A DNA stretch of 6,261 nucleotides, from positions 1 to 6,261 of the forward strand of contig JBDKGS010000260.1 in NCBI GenBank assembly GCA_039798065.1, given 5' to 3'. A program made the translations under genes and the position numbers. This document shows, piece by piece, positions 1 to 4,967 of the stretch (within the stretch, counting starts at the first letter, position 1; every line of letters starts with the position of its first letter). This stretch comes from UBA5070 sp039798065 (GTDB lineage Bacteria; Fibrobacterota; Fibrobacteria; UBA5070). The notes beneath the pieces were generated by a model. That model saw nothing but the letters and a program-made list of their open reading frames with translations. It did no database searches and was not told the origin of the DNA.

Positions 1-71
1 GGCATCCGCTCGAAGAGATGGTGCAACAGGCGAACCAGGAGCTTTTCGACGCGGGCTTCCTGTGAAATCAT
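1..71 (-). CDS. Probable AbiEii-type toxin, N-terminal fragment (partial, runs off left edge)
   Basis: Only 23 codons are visible (MISQEARVEKLL... then an amphipathic helix-like stretch ending ...HLFERM), so the product cannot be recognised from its own sequence. The call rests on context. The ATG overlaps the TGA of the upstream antitoxin-like gene in an ATGA junction, and a GAGGAG ribosome binding sequence (79-84 read on the minus strand) sits 7 nt before it. Genes of the AbiEi family are normally followed by a nucleotidyltransferase-fold AbiEii toxin in this coupled arrangement. The catalytic GSxxxxxD-like motif of such toxins would lie outside the window. The opposite strand also carries a plausible reading frame here that ends at 62-64, so this fragment could be a shadow of a convergent gene. 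Confidence 0.45.
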   Translation of the reverse strand, partial: MISQEARVEKLLVRLLHHLFERM

Positions 72-667
72 CCCACGACTCCTCGGACGAAGGTTTGGAA
101 CCGAGGGTTCCGGTAATGTTCCAGATTGCCCTCGATCCGGTTTTTGTCCAATCGCGAGACATCGATGTCGTGGGGGACGCAGAAGGGATAGGTGCGGCCG
201 TGGAGATGGAAGTGGAGCGTGTCCAGGAACGCCTTTTCGGGTGTGGCCACCCGGATGGCGCCATGGTGTTCGATCCCGAATTCCATCAACGAGGGATCCA
301 GCGACCAGCAATGCACCGCGAGGTTCCCGGAAACGTGCTCCCGAGCCCGGCCAGGCCGCACGCACCAGACCTGCTCGGTGGGAACCGTGCCCACCAGGGC
401 GTGGCGGCTCAGGACGGAAACTGTCGAGATGGCGCAATCCGGGTACAGGCGAGCGGCGAGCACCCACGGATCGAAAGGCCTTCCCACGTAGGCGCCGCGA
501 CAGATCTTGTGCAACACCCCGTGCTCGACAAATCGTGTCAATCGCGTGGCGAGCACCTGGGGAGTGCGGTCGGCCCAGAAGGCTTGGAGGTCGGAGGCCA
601 GTAGGACCCCATGCTGGGCCGCAAGTAGCGGCTCGAGCTCCAGATAGTCGGCGAGGGATGATTTCAA
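68..667 (-). CDS. AbiEi-family antitoxin / transcriptional regulator (type IV toxin-antitoxin)
   Basis: A 199-residue protein. The N-terminal part (about 10-62) looks like a winged helix: a GVLLASDL stretch, a helix with ATRLTRFVEHGVL, then a KICRGAYVG wing. The rest carries hallmarks of the AbiEi antitoxin domain: a YPDCAISTVSVLSRHALVG segment (about 75-93) and the diagnostic ATPEKAFLD motif (about 140-148). In characterised AbiE systems the antitoxin represses its own promoter and counteracts the nucleotidyltransferase toxin without direct binding. The start is uncertain. The frame has no ATG at its 5' end; a TTG at 665-667 is the best candidate, and it lacks a Shine-Dalgarno sequence. A TATTAT box (675-680, minus strand) lies 7 nt upstream, which would fit a leaderless message. 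The gene is divergent from cysT and overlaps the putative toxin gene by 4 bases. A solitary AbiEi-like regulator is the alternative. Confidence 0.77.
   Translation of the reverse strand: MKSSLADYLELEPLLAAQHGVLLASDLQAFWADRTPQVLATRLTRFVEHGVLHKICRGAYVGRPFDPWVLAARLYPDCAISTVSVLSRHALVGTVPTEQVWCVRPGRAREHVSGNLAVHCWSLDPSLMEFGIEHHGAIRVATPEKAFLDTLHFHLHGRTYPFCVPHDIDVSRLDKNRIEGNLEHYRNPRFQTFVRGVVG
79..84 (-). promoter_or_regulatory. Ribosome binding site for the putative toxin gene
   Basis: GAGGAG on the minus strand, inside the 3' end of the antitoxin gene and 7 nt before the ATG at 69-71. It is the main sequence argument that this ATG is a real start rather than a chance ATGA. Confidence 0.45.
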
Positions 668-702
668 GACATAAATAATAGTGAAAAAATACGAATAACT
701 AT

Positions 703-792
703 CTGTATGAAAAAACGACCGCTGCCCGGAATGGCGATTGTTTTGAATGGACCTGTTGACGATAGAAACAGTTAAACCTATCCTTCATACAG
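703..792. repeat. Long-spaced 9-bp inverted repeat, candidate operator arms
   Basis: CTGTATGAA at 703-711 is the exact reverse complement of TTCATACAG at 784-792. The right arm overlaps the -10/start region of the predicted cysT promoter, and the left arm lies just upstream of the antitoxin promoter region. The positions suit a regulator acting on one or both divergent promoters. AbiEi of Streptococcus agalactiae is known to bind inverted repeats in its own promoter, so self-binding is one possibility; a sulfur regulator is another. Both are inference. Confidence 0.4.
756..784 (+). promoter_or_regulatory. Sigma70-like promoter for cysTW
   Basis: TTGACG at 756-761 (5 of 6 matches to consensus) is followed by a 17-bp spacer and TATCCT at 779-784 (4 of 6). 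The predicted start near 791 leaves a leader of about 35 nt before the cysT ATG, which carries a good ribosome binding site (GAGGGG, 815-820). Confidence 0.55.
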
Positions 793-826
793 GAATTGTA
801 GGTAAATCAACCAAGAGGGGCGTTGG

Positions 827-1645
827 ATGGGTCGGAGCGCAAGGCTACCGGGATTCGGACTGACGATGGGGGTGACGGTCACGTGGCTGTCGCTGATCGT
901 GCTGATCCCCTTGGCGGGACTGTTCGCGAAGAGCGCGACGATCGGGATCGGTCAAATCTACGCGACACTTTCCGACGAGCGGGTCTTGTCGGCGTTTCGC
1001 GTGAGCTTCGGCGCGGCTTTGGTCGCGGCGCTCATCAACGCGATTTTGGGCCCCATCGTGGCCTGGACCCTGGTTCGCTACGAGTTCCCCGGCAAACGCA
1101 TCGTGGATGGACTGGTGGACGTGCCGTTCGCCCTGCCCACCGCGGTGGCTGGAATCACCCTCACCACGCTCTACGCGCAGAACGGATGGTTTGGACAGAT
1201 TCTGACTCCGCTGGGCATCGAGGTCGCCTACACCTGGAAAGGCATCGTGGCCGCCTTGGTTTTCATCGGGCTGCCATTCGTGGTGCGCACCGTGCAACCG
1301 GTGCTCGAGGAAATCCCGAGCGAAGTGGAGGAGGCCGCCGCCTCCATGGGCGCCACGCGCTTGCAGACCATCCGCAGGGTGATCCTTCCGGCCTTGTATC
1401 CGGCGATCCTGACCGGATTCACGCTGGCCTTCGCGCGCGCCGTGGGCGAGTACGGCAGCGTGGTCTTCATCGCGGGCAACATGCCGCTCAAGACGGAAAT
1501 CCTTCCGCTGGTGATCATCACCAAGCTGGAGCAGTACCAGTACGGAGAAGCGACCGCGGTCGCATCGGCCATGCTCCTGGTTTCGTTCGCCTTCCTGCTT
1601 TTGGGCAACGTGATGCAAGGACGTCTGCGTCGGAGGAAATCGTGA
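827..1645 (+). CDS. cysT: Sulfate/thiosulfate ABC transporter permease CysT
   Basis: A 272-residue inner-membrane permease, close in length to E. coli CysT (CysU, 277). With CysW it forms the membrane channel of the sulfate/thiosulfate importer, which also needs the CysA ATPase and a periplasmic binding protein. Sequence evidence: about six hydrophobic segments starting at 13-35; a DVPFALPTAVAGITL stretch typical of CysT; YTWKGI and LPFVVRTVQPVLEE, near-identical to the E. coli protein; and the EAA loop that contacts the ATPase (EEAAASMGA from residue 168, followed by RRVILPAL). The FARAVGEYGSVVFIAGN segment is another family signature. The ATG at 827 is chosen because GAGGGG (815-820) lies 6 nt upstream; the TTG at 823 is in a different frame. 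The stop overlaps the cysW start by 4 bases, so the two are probably translationally coupled. Confidence 0.93.
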   Translation: MGRSARLPGFGLTMGVTVTWLSLIVLIPLAGLFAKSATIGIGQIYATLSDERVLSAFRVSFGAALVAALINAILGPIVAWTLVRYEFPGKRIVDGLVDVPFALPTAVAGITLTTLYAQNGWFGQILTPLGIEVAYTWKGIVAALVFIGLPFVVRTVQPVLEEIPSEVEEAAASMGATRLQTIRRVILPALYPAILTGFTLAFARAVGEYGSVVFIAGNMPLKTEILPLVIITKLEQYQYGEATAVASAMLLVSFAFLLLGNVMQGRLRRRKS

Positions 1646-2469
1646 GCCAGTTGCGTTCCAAAGCCACGCGCGATCCGTGGTGGCTCAAGGCCACGGCGCT
1701 TTCCATCACCTTCCTTTTCCTGGGACTCGTGGTCGTGGTTCCCATCGTGTCGGTTTTTGTCAACGCGTTCGCGAAGGGATTCGGAGCCTACTGGGAGGCG
1801 ATCTCACACCCCGACACCCTCGCCGCGTTGAAGATGACGCTCTTGGCCGCGGCTTGCGCCGTGCCTCTGAACGCGGCTTGCGGCCTGGCCGCAGCCTGGC
1901 TGGTGACCAAGTTCCGGTTCCGCGGTCGCGATTTCCTCGTGAGTCTGATCGACGTGCCGTTTTCCGTCAGTCCGGTCATTTCGGGGTTGGTGTTCGTGTT
2001 GTTGTTCGGTGCCCAAGGGTGGTTCGGGCCCACGCTCCAGGAGTGGGGGATCCGCATCATCTTCACTCCGGTCTCCATCGTGTTGGCGACGGTTTTTGTC
2101 ACCTTCCCGTTCGTGACCCGCGAGCTGATCCCCATGATGGAGGAACAGGGCGTGCAGGCCGAGGAGGCCGCCACCATGCTGGGGGCATCGGGCTGGAACA
2201 CGTTTTGGCGGGTGACCTTGCCGTCCATCAAGTGGGGGCTTCTGTACGGGCTCATCCTGAGCAACGCGCGTGCGATGGGCGAGTTCGGCGCCGTGTCCGT
2301 GGTGTCGGGGCACATCCGCGGCGAGACCAACACGCTGCCCTTGCATGCCGAGATCCTCTACAACGAATACGACTTCACGGGAGCCTTCGCGGTGGCCTCG
2401 CTCCTGACTCTGGTCGCCGGAGCCACCGTGGTGCTCAAAATGTGGCTCGAACGCAAAGTCAGAAAATGA
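1642..2469 (+). CDS. cysW: Sulfate/thiosulfate ABC transporter permease CysW
   Basis: A 275-residue inner-membrane permease, partner of CysT. Signatures shared with E. coli CysW include DVPFSVSPVISGLVF, FVTFPFVTRELIPMM, the EAA loop (EEAATMLGASGW from residue 174, followed by RVTLP), SNARAMGEFGAVSVVSG and HIRGETNTLPL. Hydrophobic segments begin around residue 17. The start is a GTG at 1642 within a GTGA overlap with the cysT stop, with GGAGG (1632-1636) 5 nt upstream. The same frame stays open through all of cysT because of high GC; that upstream part is not coding. In many bacteria cysA follows directly. Here the next element is a terminator-like hairpin and then methionine genes, so the ATPase and binding protein must be encoded elsewhere. 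Confidence 0.93.
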   Translation: MSQLRSKATRDPWWLKATALSITFLFLGLVVVVPIVSVFVNAFAKGFGAYWEAISHPDTLAALKMTLLAAACAVPLNAACGLAAAWLVTKFRFRGRDFLVSLIDVPFSVSPVISGLVFVLLFGAQGWFGPTLQEWGIRIIFTPVSIVLATVFVTFPFVTRELIPMMEEQGVQAEEAATMLGASGWNTFWRVTLPSIKWGLLYGLILSNARAMGEFGAVSVVSGHIRGETNTLPLHAEILYNEYDFTGAFAVASLLTLVAGATVVLKMWLERKVRK

Positions 2470-2473
2470 CATC

Positions 2474-2496
2474 GCCGGGGAGGTGAACCCCGGTTT
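2474..2496 (+). terminator. Hairpin after cysW, possible intrinsic terminator
   Basis: CCGGGG (2475-2480) and CCCCGG (2488-2493) form a perfect 6-bp GC stem with a 7-nt loop, extendable by a G-U pair. It begins 5 nt after the cysW stop and is followed by only three T residues, so termination may be weak. It separates cysTW from the metI promoter. Confidence 0.5.
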
Positions 2497-2545
2497 CCGC
2501 AAGGCGGCGGTTCGAGCTGTTTCGAGCGATCCGCGCTCGGTTAGG

Positions 2546-2557
2546 TATACTCCCAAA
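2546..2557 (+). promoter_or_regulatory. -10 box directly upstream of metI; leaderless start
   Basis: TATACT (2546-2551, 5 of 6 matches to the -10 consensus) is followed by CCCAAA and then the metI ATG. Transcription would begin at or within a base or two of the A of the ATG. No Shine-Dalgarno sequence is present at normal spacing, and no convincing -35 is visible. This is the classic layout of a leaderless gene. Confidence 0.5.
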
Positions 2558-3685
2558 ATGGATTCAGAGACCGCAAGATCGATCGTCGAGGCGAATAGTC
2601 CGGACACCCTTCTAGCCCAGGCGGGATCGCGCTGGGACACCCGCACGGGCGGGGTCTCGATGCCCATCCACATGGCGGCCACCTACCGCCATCCCGGATT
2701 GGGGCAATCCACCGGTTGGGACTATTCACGGTCTGGTAATCCCACCCGCGACGTTCTCGAAGCTCTGTTGGCTCGCCTGGACGGCGGCGAGCGCGCCCTG
2801 GTCTTTGGCACCGGCATGGCGGCGATCGACTGCTGTTTGCGACTTCTGGCGCCGGGCCAGACAATTGTTGTCCCGGAGGAAATCTACGGTGGCACCTGGC
2901 GGATTCTGGAACGCGTGAGCGTCGGGATCGGGATTCAGGTGAAGTGGGTGTCGTTTTCCGACCTATTCGAAACGCCGAGTCAGATTCTGTCGGGCGCCGA
3001 CATGGTGTTGTTCGAGACACCCACAAACCCAACGTTGTCGGATGGCGACCCCAAGCCCGTGATCGACGCGGCCCGCGCGGCGGGCGTGGTCAGCGTGGTG
3101 GACAGCACCTTCCTGACCCCGATCCTCTTGCGACCGTTGGAACTGGGCGCCGACGTGGTGGTCCATTCCGGAACCAAGTACCTGAGCGGGCACCAGGACA
3201 TCACCGCGGGTGTGCTGGTGGCGCGCGAGGCGGACATTGGCAACCGGTTGGCCACCTTGCAGAACACCACCGGTGCCGTATTGTCTCCATTCGACAGCTG
3301 GCTCTTCCTGCGCGGCCTCAAGACCCTGCACCTGCGCGTGGAGCGCCAGCAGGAATCGGCGCGCAAGCTCGCTTCGGAGTTGGTGGGCTTTCCTGGCGTG
3401 AAGCGCGTGATGTATCCCGGACGTGGATCGATGGTCGCCTTCGAGGTGGATACCGCCGATCGCATCAAGGCGTTGTTGGAACGTGTCAAAATTTGGATCT
3501 TCGCCGAAAGCCTGGGAGGCACGGAGTCGCTCATCACCGTTCCGGCCTTCCAGACCCACGCCGACGTCTGCCTGGAAGTGCGCGACAAATTGGGGATCAC
3601 CGACCGGCTGGTCCGATTGTCGTTGGGATTGGAAGACGCACAGGAATTGTCCTTGGACTTGAAGCAAGCGCTGGAGAACGCATGA
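2558..3685 (+). CDS. metI: MetI-type cystathionine gamma-synthase / O-acylhomoserine thiolyase
   Basis: A 375-residue PLP enzyme of the Cys/Met metabolism family. It joins an activated homoserine (O-acetyl or O-succinyl) with cysteine to give cystathionine; B. subtilis MetI can also use sulfide. Visible features: DYSRSGNPTR with the phosphate-binding Tyr56 and Arg58, Tyr110 of EIYGG stacking on the cofactor, ETPTNP, Asp182 for the pyridine nitrogen, Lys207 in SGTKYLSGH forming the Schiff base, and Arg353 near the C-terminus for the substrate carboxylate. The match to B. subtilis MetI is specific: LAQ.G at the N-terminus, TYRHPG.G.STG, GAVLSPFDSWLFLRG, and a shortened YPGRGSM loop (286-292) that lacks the HP...Q.G segment present in most relatives. 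The ATG at 2558 is preferred over an in-frame GTG at 2483, because that GTG lies inside a hairpin and would add 25 residues with no family resemblance. The stop overlaps metC by 4 bases. The acyl-donor preference cannot be read from sequence alone. Confidence 0.85.
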   Translation: MDSETARSIVEANSPDTLLAQAGSRWDTRTGGVSMPIHMAATYRHPGLGQSTGWDYSRSGNPTRDVLEALLARLDGGERALVFGTGMAAIDCCLRLLAPGQTIVVPEEIYGGTWRILERVSVGIGIQVKWVSFSDLFETPSQILSGADMVLFETPTNPTLSDGDPKPVIDAARAAGVVSVVDSTFLTPILLRPLELGADVVVHSGTKYLSGHQDITAGVLVAREADIGNRLATLQNTTGAVLSPFDSWLFLRGLKTLHLRVERQQESARKLASELVGFPGVKRVMYPGRGSMVAFEVDTADRIKALLERVKIWIFAESLGGTESLITVPAFQTHADVCLEVRDKLGITDRLVRLSLGLEDAQELSLDLKQALENA

Positions 3686-4824
3686 ACATCTTGACGGATC
3701 TTGTCCACGCCGGGCATTGGGACGAGGATCCCACCGGAACCAGCTCCTTGCCCATCTTCCGCGGATCCACCTTTTCGCAGGACAATCCGCTGTCCAATCC
3801 CCGCTGGGACTACGGACGTTCGGGCAATCCCACCCGCGCGGCGGTCGAGGAAGCCATCGCCAAGCTGGAAGGCGGTGTGGCGGGATTCGCGTTCGCTTCG
3901 GGCATCGCGGCGGTAAACAGCGTGCTGATGATGTTCCAGACCGGCGACCACGTGGTGGTGGGGGAAGACATCTACGGAGGGTCGTTCCGGGCCCTCACGA
4001 CAATTTTTGCCCGCTGGGGTCTTGGCGTCACCTGGGTGGATGCATCCGATCTGGGCCAAGTGGACAAGGCCGTGGGTCCGAGCACCAAAGCGATCCTGGT
4101 CGAAACGCCCTCCAATCCATTGCTTCGCGTCTGCGATCTACGCGGGATCGCGGCCATCGCCCACAAGCACGGCGTGCTGGCCATGATCGACAACACCTTC
4201 CAGACGCCGTTGTTGCAGCGTCCCTTGGATCTTGGCTTCCATGTCAGCATCCATTCGGCCACCAAATTTCTTGGCGGACATTCCGACGTGGTCGCAGGGT
4301 TGGTGGCGGTTTCCGACGCCGCAGTCGGAAAACGTCTGTATGCCGTGCAGAACGGTTTCGGCGCCATTTTGGGTCCCGACGATTCTTGGATGGTGCTGCG
4401 CGGCATCCGTACCCTGGCACCTCGCCTGGAGACGCAGCAGCGTTCCGCCGTGCGTTTGGCGAGCTGGTTGGCGGCGCGACAGGAAGTGTCGGCGGTGCAC
4501 TATCCGGGGTTGAAAACGCATCCAGCCTTCGCGTTGCACGCCTCGCAGACCACCGGTCCCGGTGCGGTCTTGTCGTTTGACCTGGGGACGGAGGCCGCTG
4601 CGTTGTCGTTCCTGCAGGCGGTGAAGATCCCCCTGACGGCGGTGAGCCTGGGCGGCGTCGAGACCATCTTGTCATGGCCATGCCGCATGAGCCATGCCTC
4701 CATGCCGCGCGAAGAGCGCTTGAAGCGCGGGATCGGCGACGGTCTGGTGCGCTTGAGCGCGGGGTTGGAGGCGCCGGAAGACTTGGAAGCGGACTTCGCG
4801 CAGGCGCTATCTGGCGGCGAATGA
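3682..4824 (+). CDS. metC: MetC-type cystathionine beta-lyase
   Basis: A 380-residue PLP enzyme of the same family as its neighbour. As a beta-lyase it cleaves cystathionine to homocysteine, pyruvate and ammonia, the step after MetI. Visible features: DYGRSGNPTR (Tyr44, Arg46), FASGIAAV, Tyr98 in DIYGGSFRA, ETPSNPLL, Asp170 in IDNTFQTP, Lys195 in SATKFLGGHSDV, the complete YPGLKTHP...G.VLSFDL loop from Tyr274, AVSLGGVETILS, MSHASMPREER and Arg357 in VRLSAGLE. These follow B. subtilis MetC closely, including FGA.LG..DSW and MSHA.MP.EER. The ATG sits in an ATGA overlap with the metI stop, and GGAG (3673-3676) lies 5 nt upstream. The order metI-metC and the coupling point to one operon. Family members are hard to separate by sequence, so a gamma-lyase or gamma-synthase activity is possible; the tandem pairing favours the beta-lyase. 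Confidence 0.82.
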   Translation: MNILTDLVHAGHWDEDPTGTSSLPIFRGSTFSQDNPLSNPRWDYGRSGNPTRAAVEEAIAKLEGGVAGFAFASGIAAVNSVLMMFQTGDHVVVGEDIYGGSFRALTTIFARWGLGVTWVDASDLGQVDKAVGPSTKAILVETPSNPLLRVCDLRGIAAIAHKHGVLAMIDNTFQTPLLQRPLDLGFHVSIHSATKFLGGHSDVVAGLVAVSDAAVGKRLYAVQNGFGAILGPDDSWMVLRGIRTLAPRLETQQRSAVRLASWLAARQEVSAVHYPGLKTHPAFALHASQTTGPGAVLSFDLGTEAAALSFLQAVKIPLTAVSLGGVETILSWPCRMSHASMPREERLKRGIGDGLVRLSAGLEAPEDLEADFAQALSGGE

Positions 4825-4906
4825 ACCCCGGTTTTGATTGCATTCAGGATGTTCCGCTCTGATTTTCGAGTCCCTGCCGAACGATTCGTTTCCTGTCTGG
4901 GATGCG

Positions 4907-4939
4907 AAATATTTGCAAATTGATGTCCGTGTAGGACAT
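4907..4939. promoter_or_regulatory. Overlapping palindromes and dyad upstream of acnB, candidate operator
   Basis: Three symmetric elements lie back to back: AAATATTT (4907-4914), ATTTGCAAAT (4911-4920, a perfect 10-bp palindrome) and ATGTCC-N5-GGACAT (4923-4939, perfect 6-bp arms). They end 28 bp before the acnB ATG, where a promoter or operator is expected. The dyad could also form an RNA hairpin in the leader. I cannot assign a regulator. Confidence 0.42.
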
Positions 4940-4953
4940 TGACCTGTTTTATC

Positions 4954-4960
4954 GGAGGAG
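4954..4960 (+). promoter_or_regulatory. Ribosome binding site of acnB
   Basis: GGAGGAG, 7 nt before the ATG at 4968. It is the strongest Shine-Dalgarno sequence in the window and fixes the start of acnB. Confidence 0.8.
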
Positions 4961-4967
4961 ATCGACC

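Larger units (their letters stand above)
668..826. other. AT-rich divergent intergenic region between the abiEi-like gene and cysT
   Basis: This 159-bp stretch is much richer in A and T than its flanks. It holds a rightward promoter, a possible leftward -10 box (TATTAT, 675-680) next to the antitoxin start, and a 9-bp inverted repeat at 703-711/784-792. A shorter repeat, CTGTT/AACAG (753-757/767-771), lies over the promoter's -35 and spacer. I see no SAM riboswitch or T-box consensus; the space after the predicted transcription start (about 35 nt) is too short for either. Confidence 0.7.
4825..4967. other. Intergenic region between metC and acnB
   Basis: 143 bp without a gene. I see no strong intrinsic terminator after metC; AACG/CGTT around 4880-4890 is a weak hairpin only. 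The acnB-proximal half is AT-rich and contains overlapping palindromes and a dyad. A -35-like TTGATG (4920-4925) and a TTTTAT (4947-4952) are present, but their 21-bp spacing is too long, so I do not call a promoter. Confidence 0.6.

Noticed and set aside
62..604. 180-codon plus-strand frame opposite the antitoxin gene
   Set aside because: The minus-strand reading carries the winged-helix and ATPEKAFLD signatures; the plus-strand product resembles nothing and is a shadow.
785..826. Possible SAM-I riboswitch start (AAGAGGGG) before cysT
   Set aside because: The GAGGGG is the cysT ribosome binding site, and the remaining SAM-I core elements and the necessary ~100 nt of leader are missing.
823..2469. 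One 548-codon plus-strand frame spanning cysT and cysW, as if a fused permease
   Set aside because: Only the part from 1642 resembles a protein family (CysW). The upstream part is an Arg/Gly/His-rich shadow of cysT in another frame, and the GTG at 1642 has its own ribosome site.
2980..4059. Long antisense frame of 359 codons on the minus strand over metI/metC
   Set aside because: It has no recognisable family features and low-complexity composition, and lies opposite two strongly supported genes. Long antisense frames are expected in GC-rich DNA.
2944..4824. 626-codon plus-strand frame extending metC upstream into metI
   Set aside because: The first 246 codons are an Arg/Gly-rich shadow of metI; the MetC homology begins precisely at the ATG at 3682.
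4920..4952. TTGATG plus TTTTAT as an acnB promoter
   Set aside because: The 21-bp spacer is outside the range for sigma70 promoters, and no better pairing was found.
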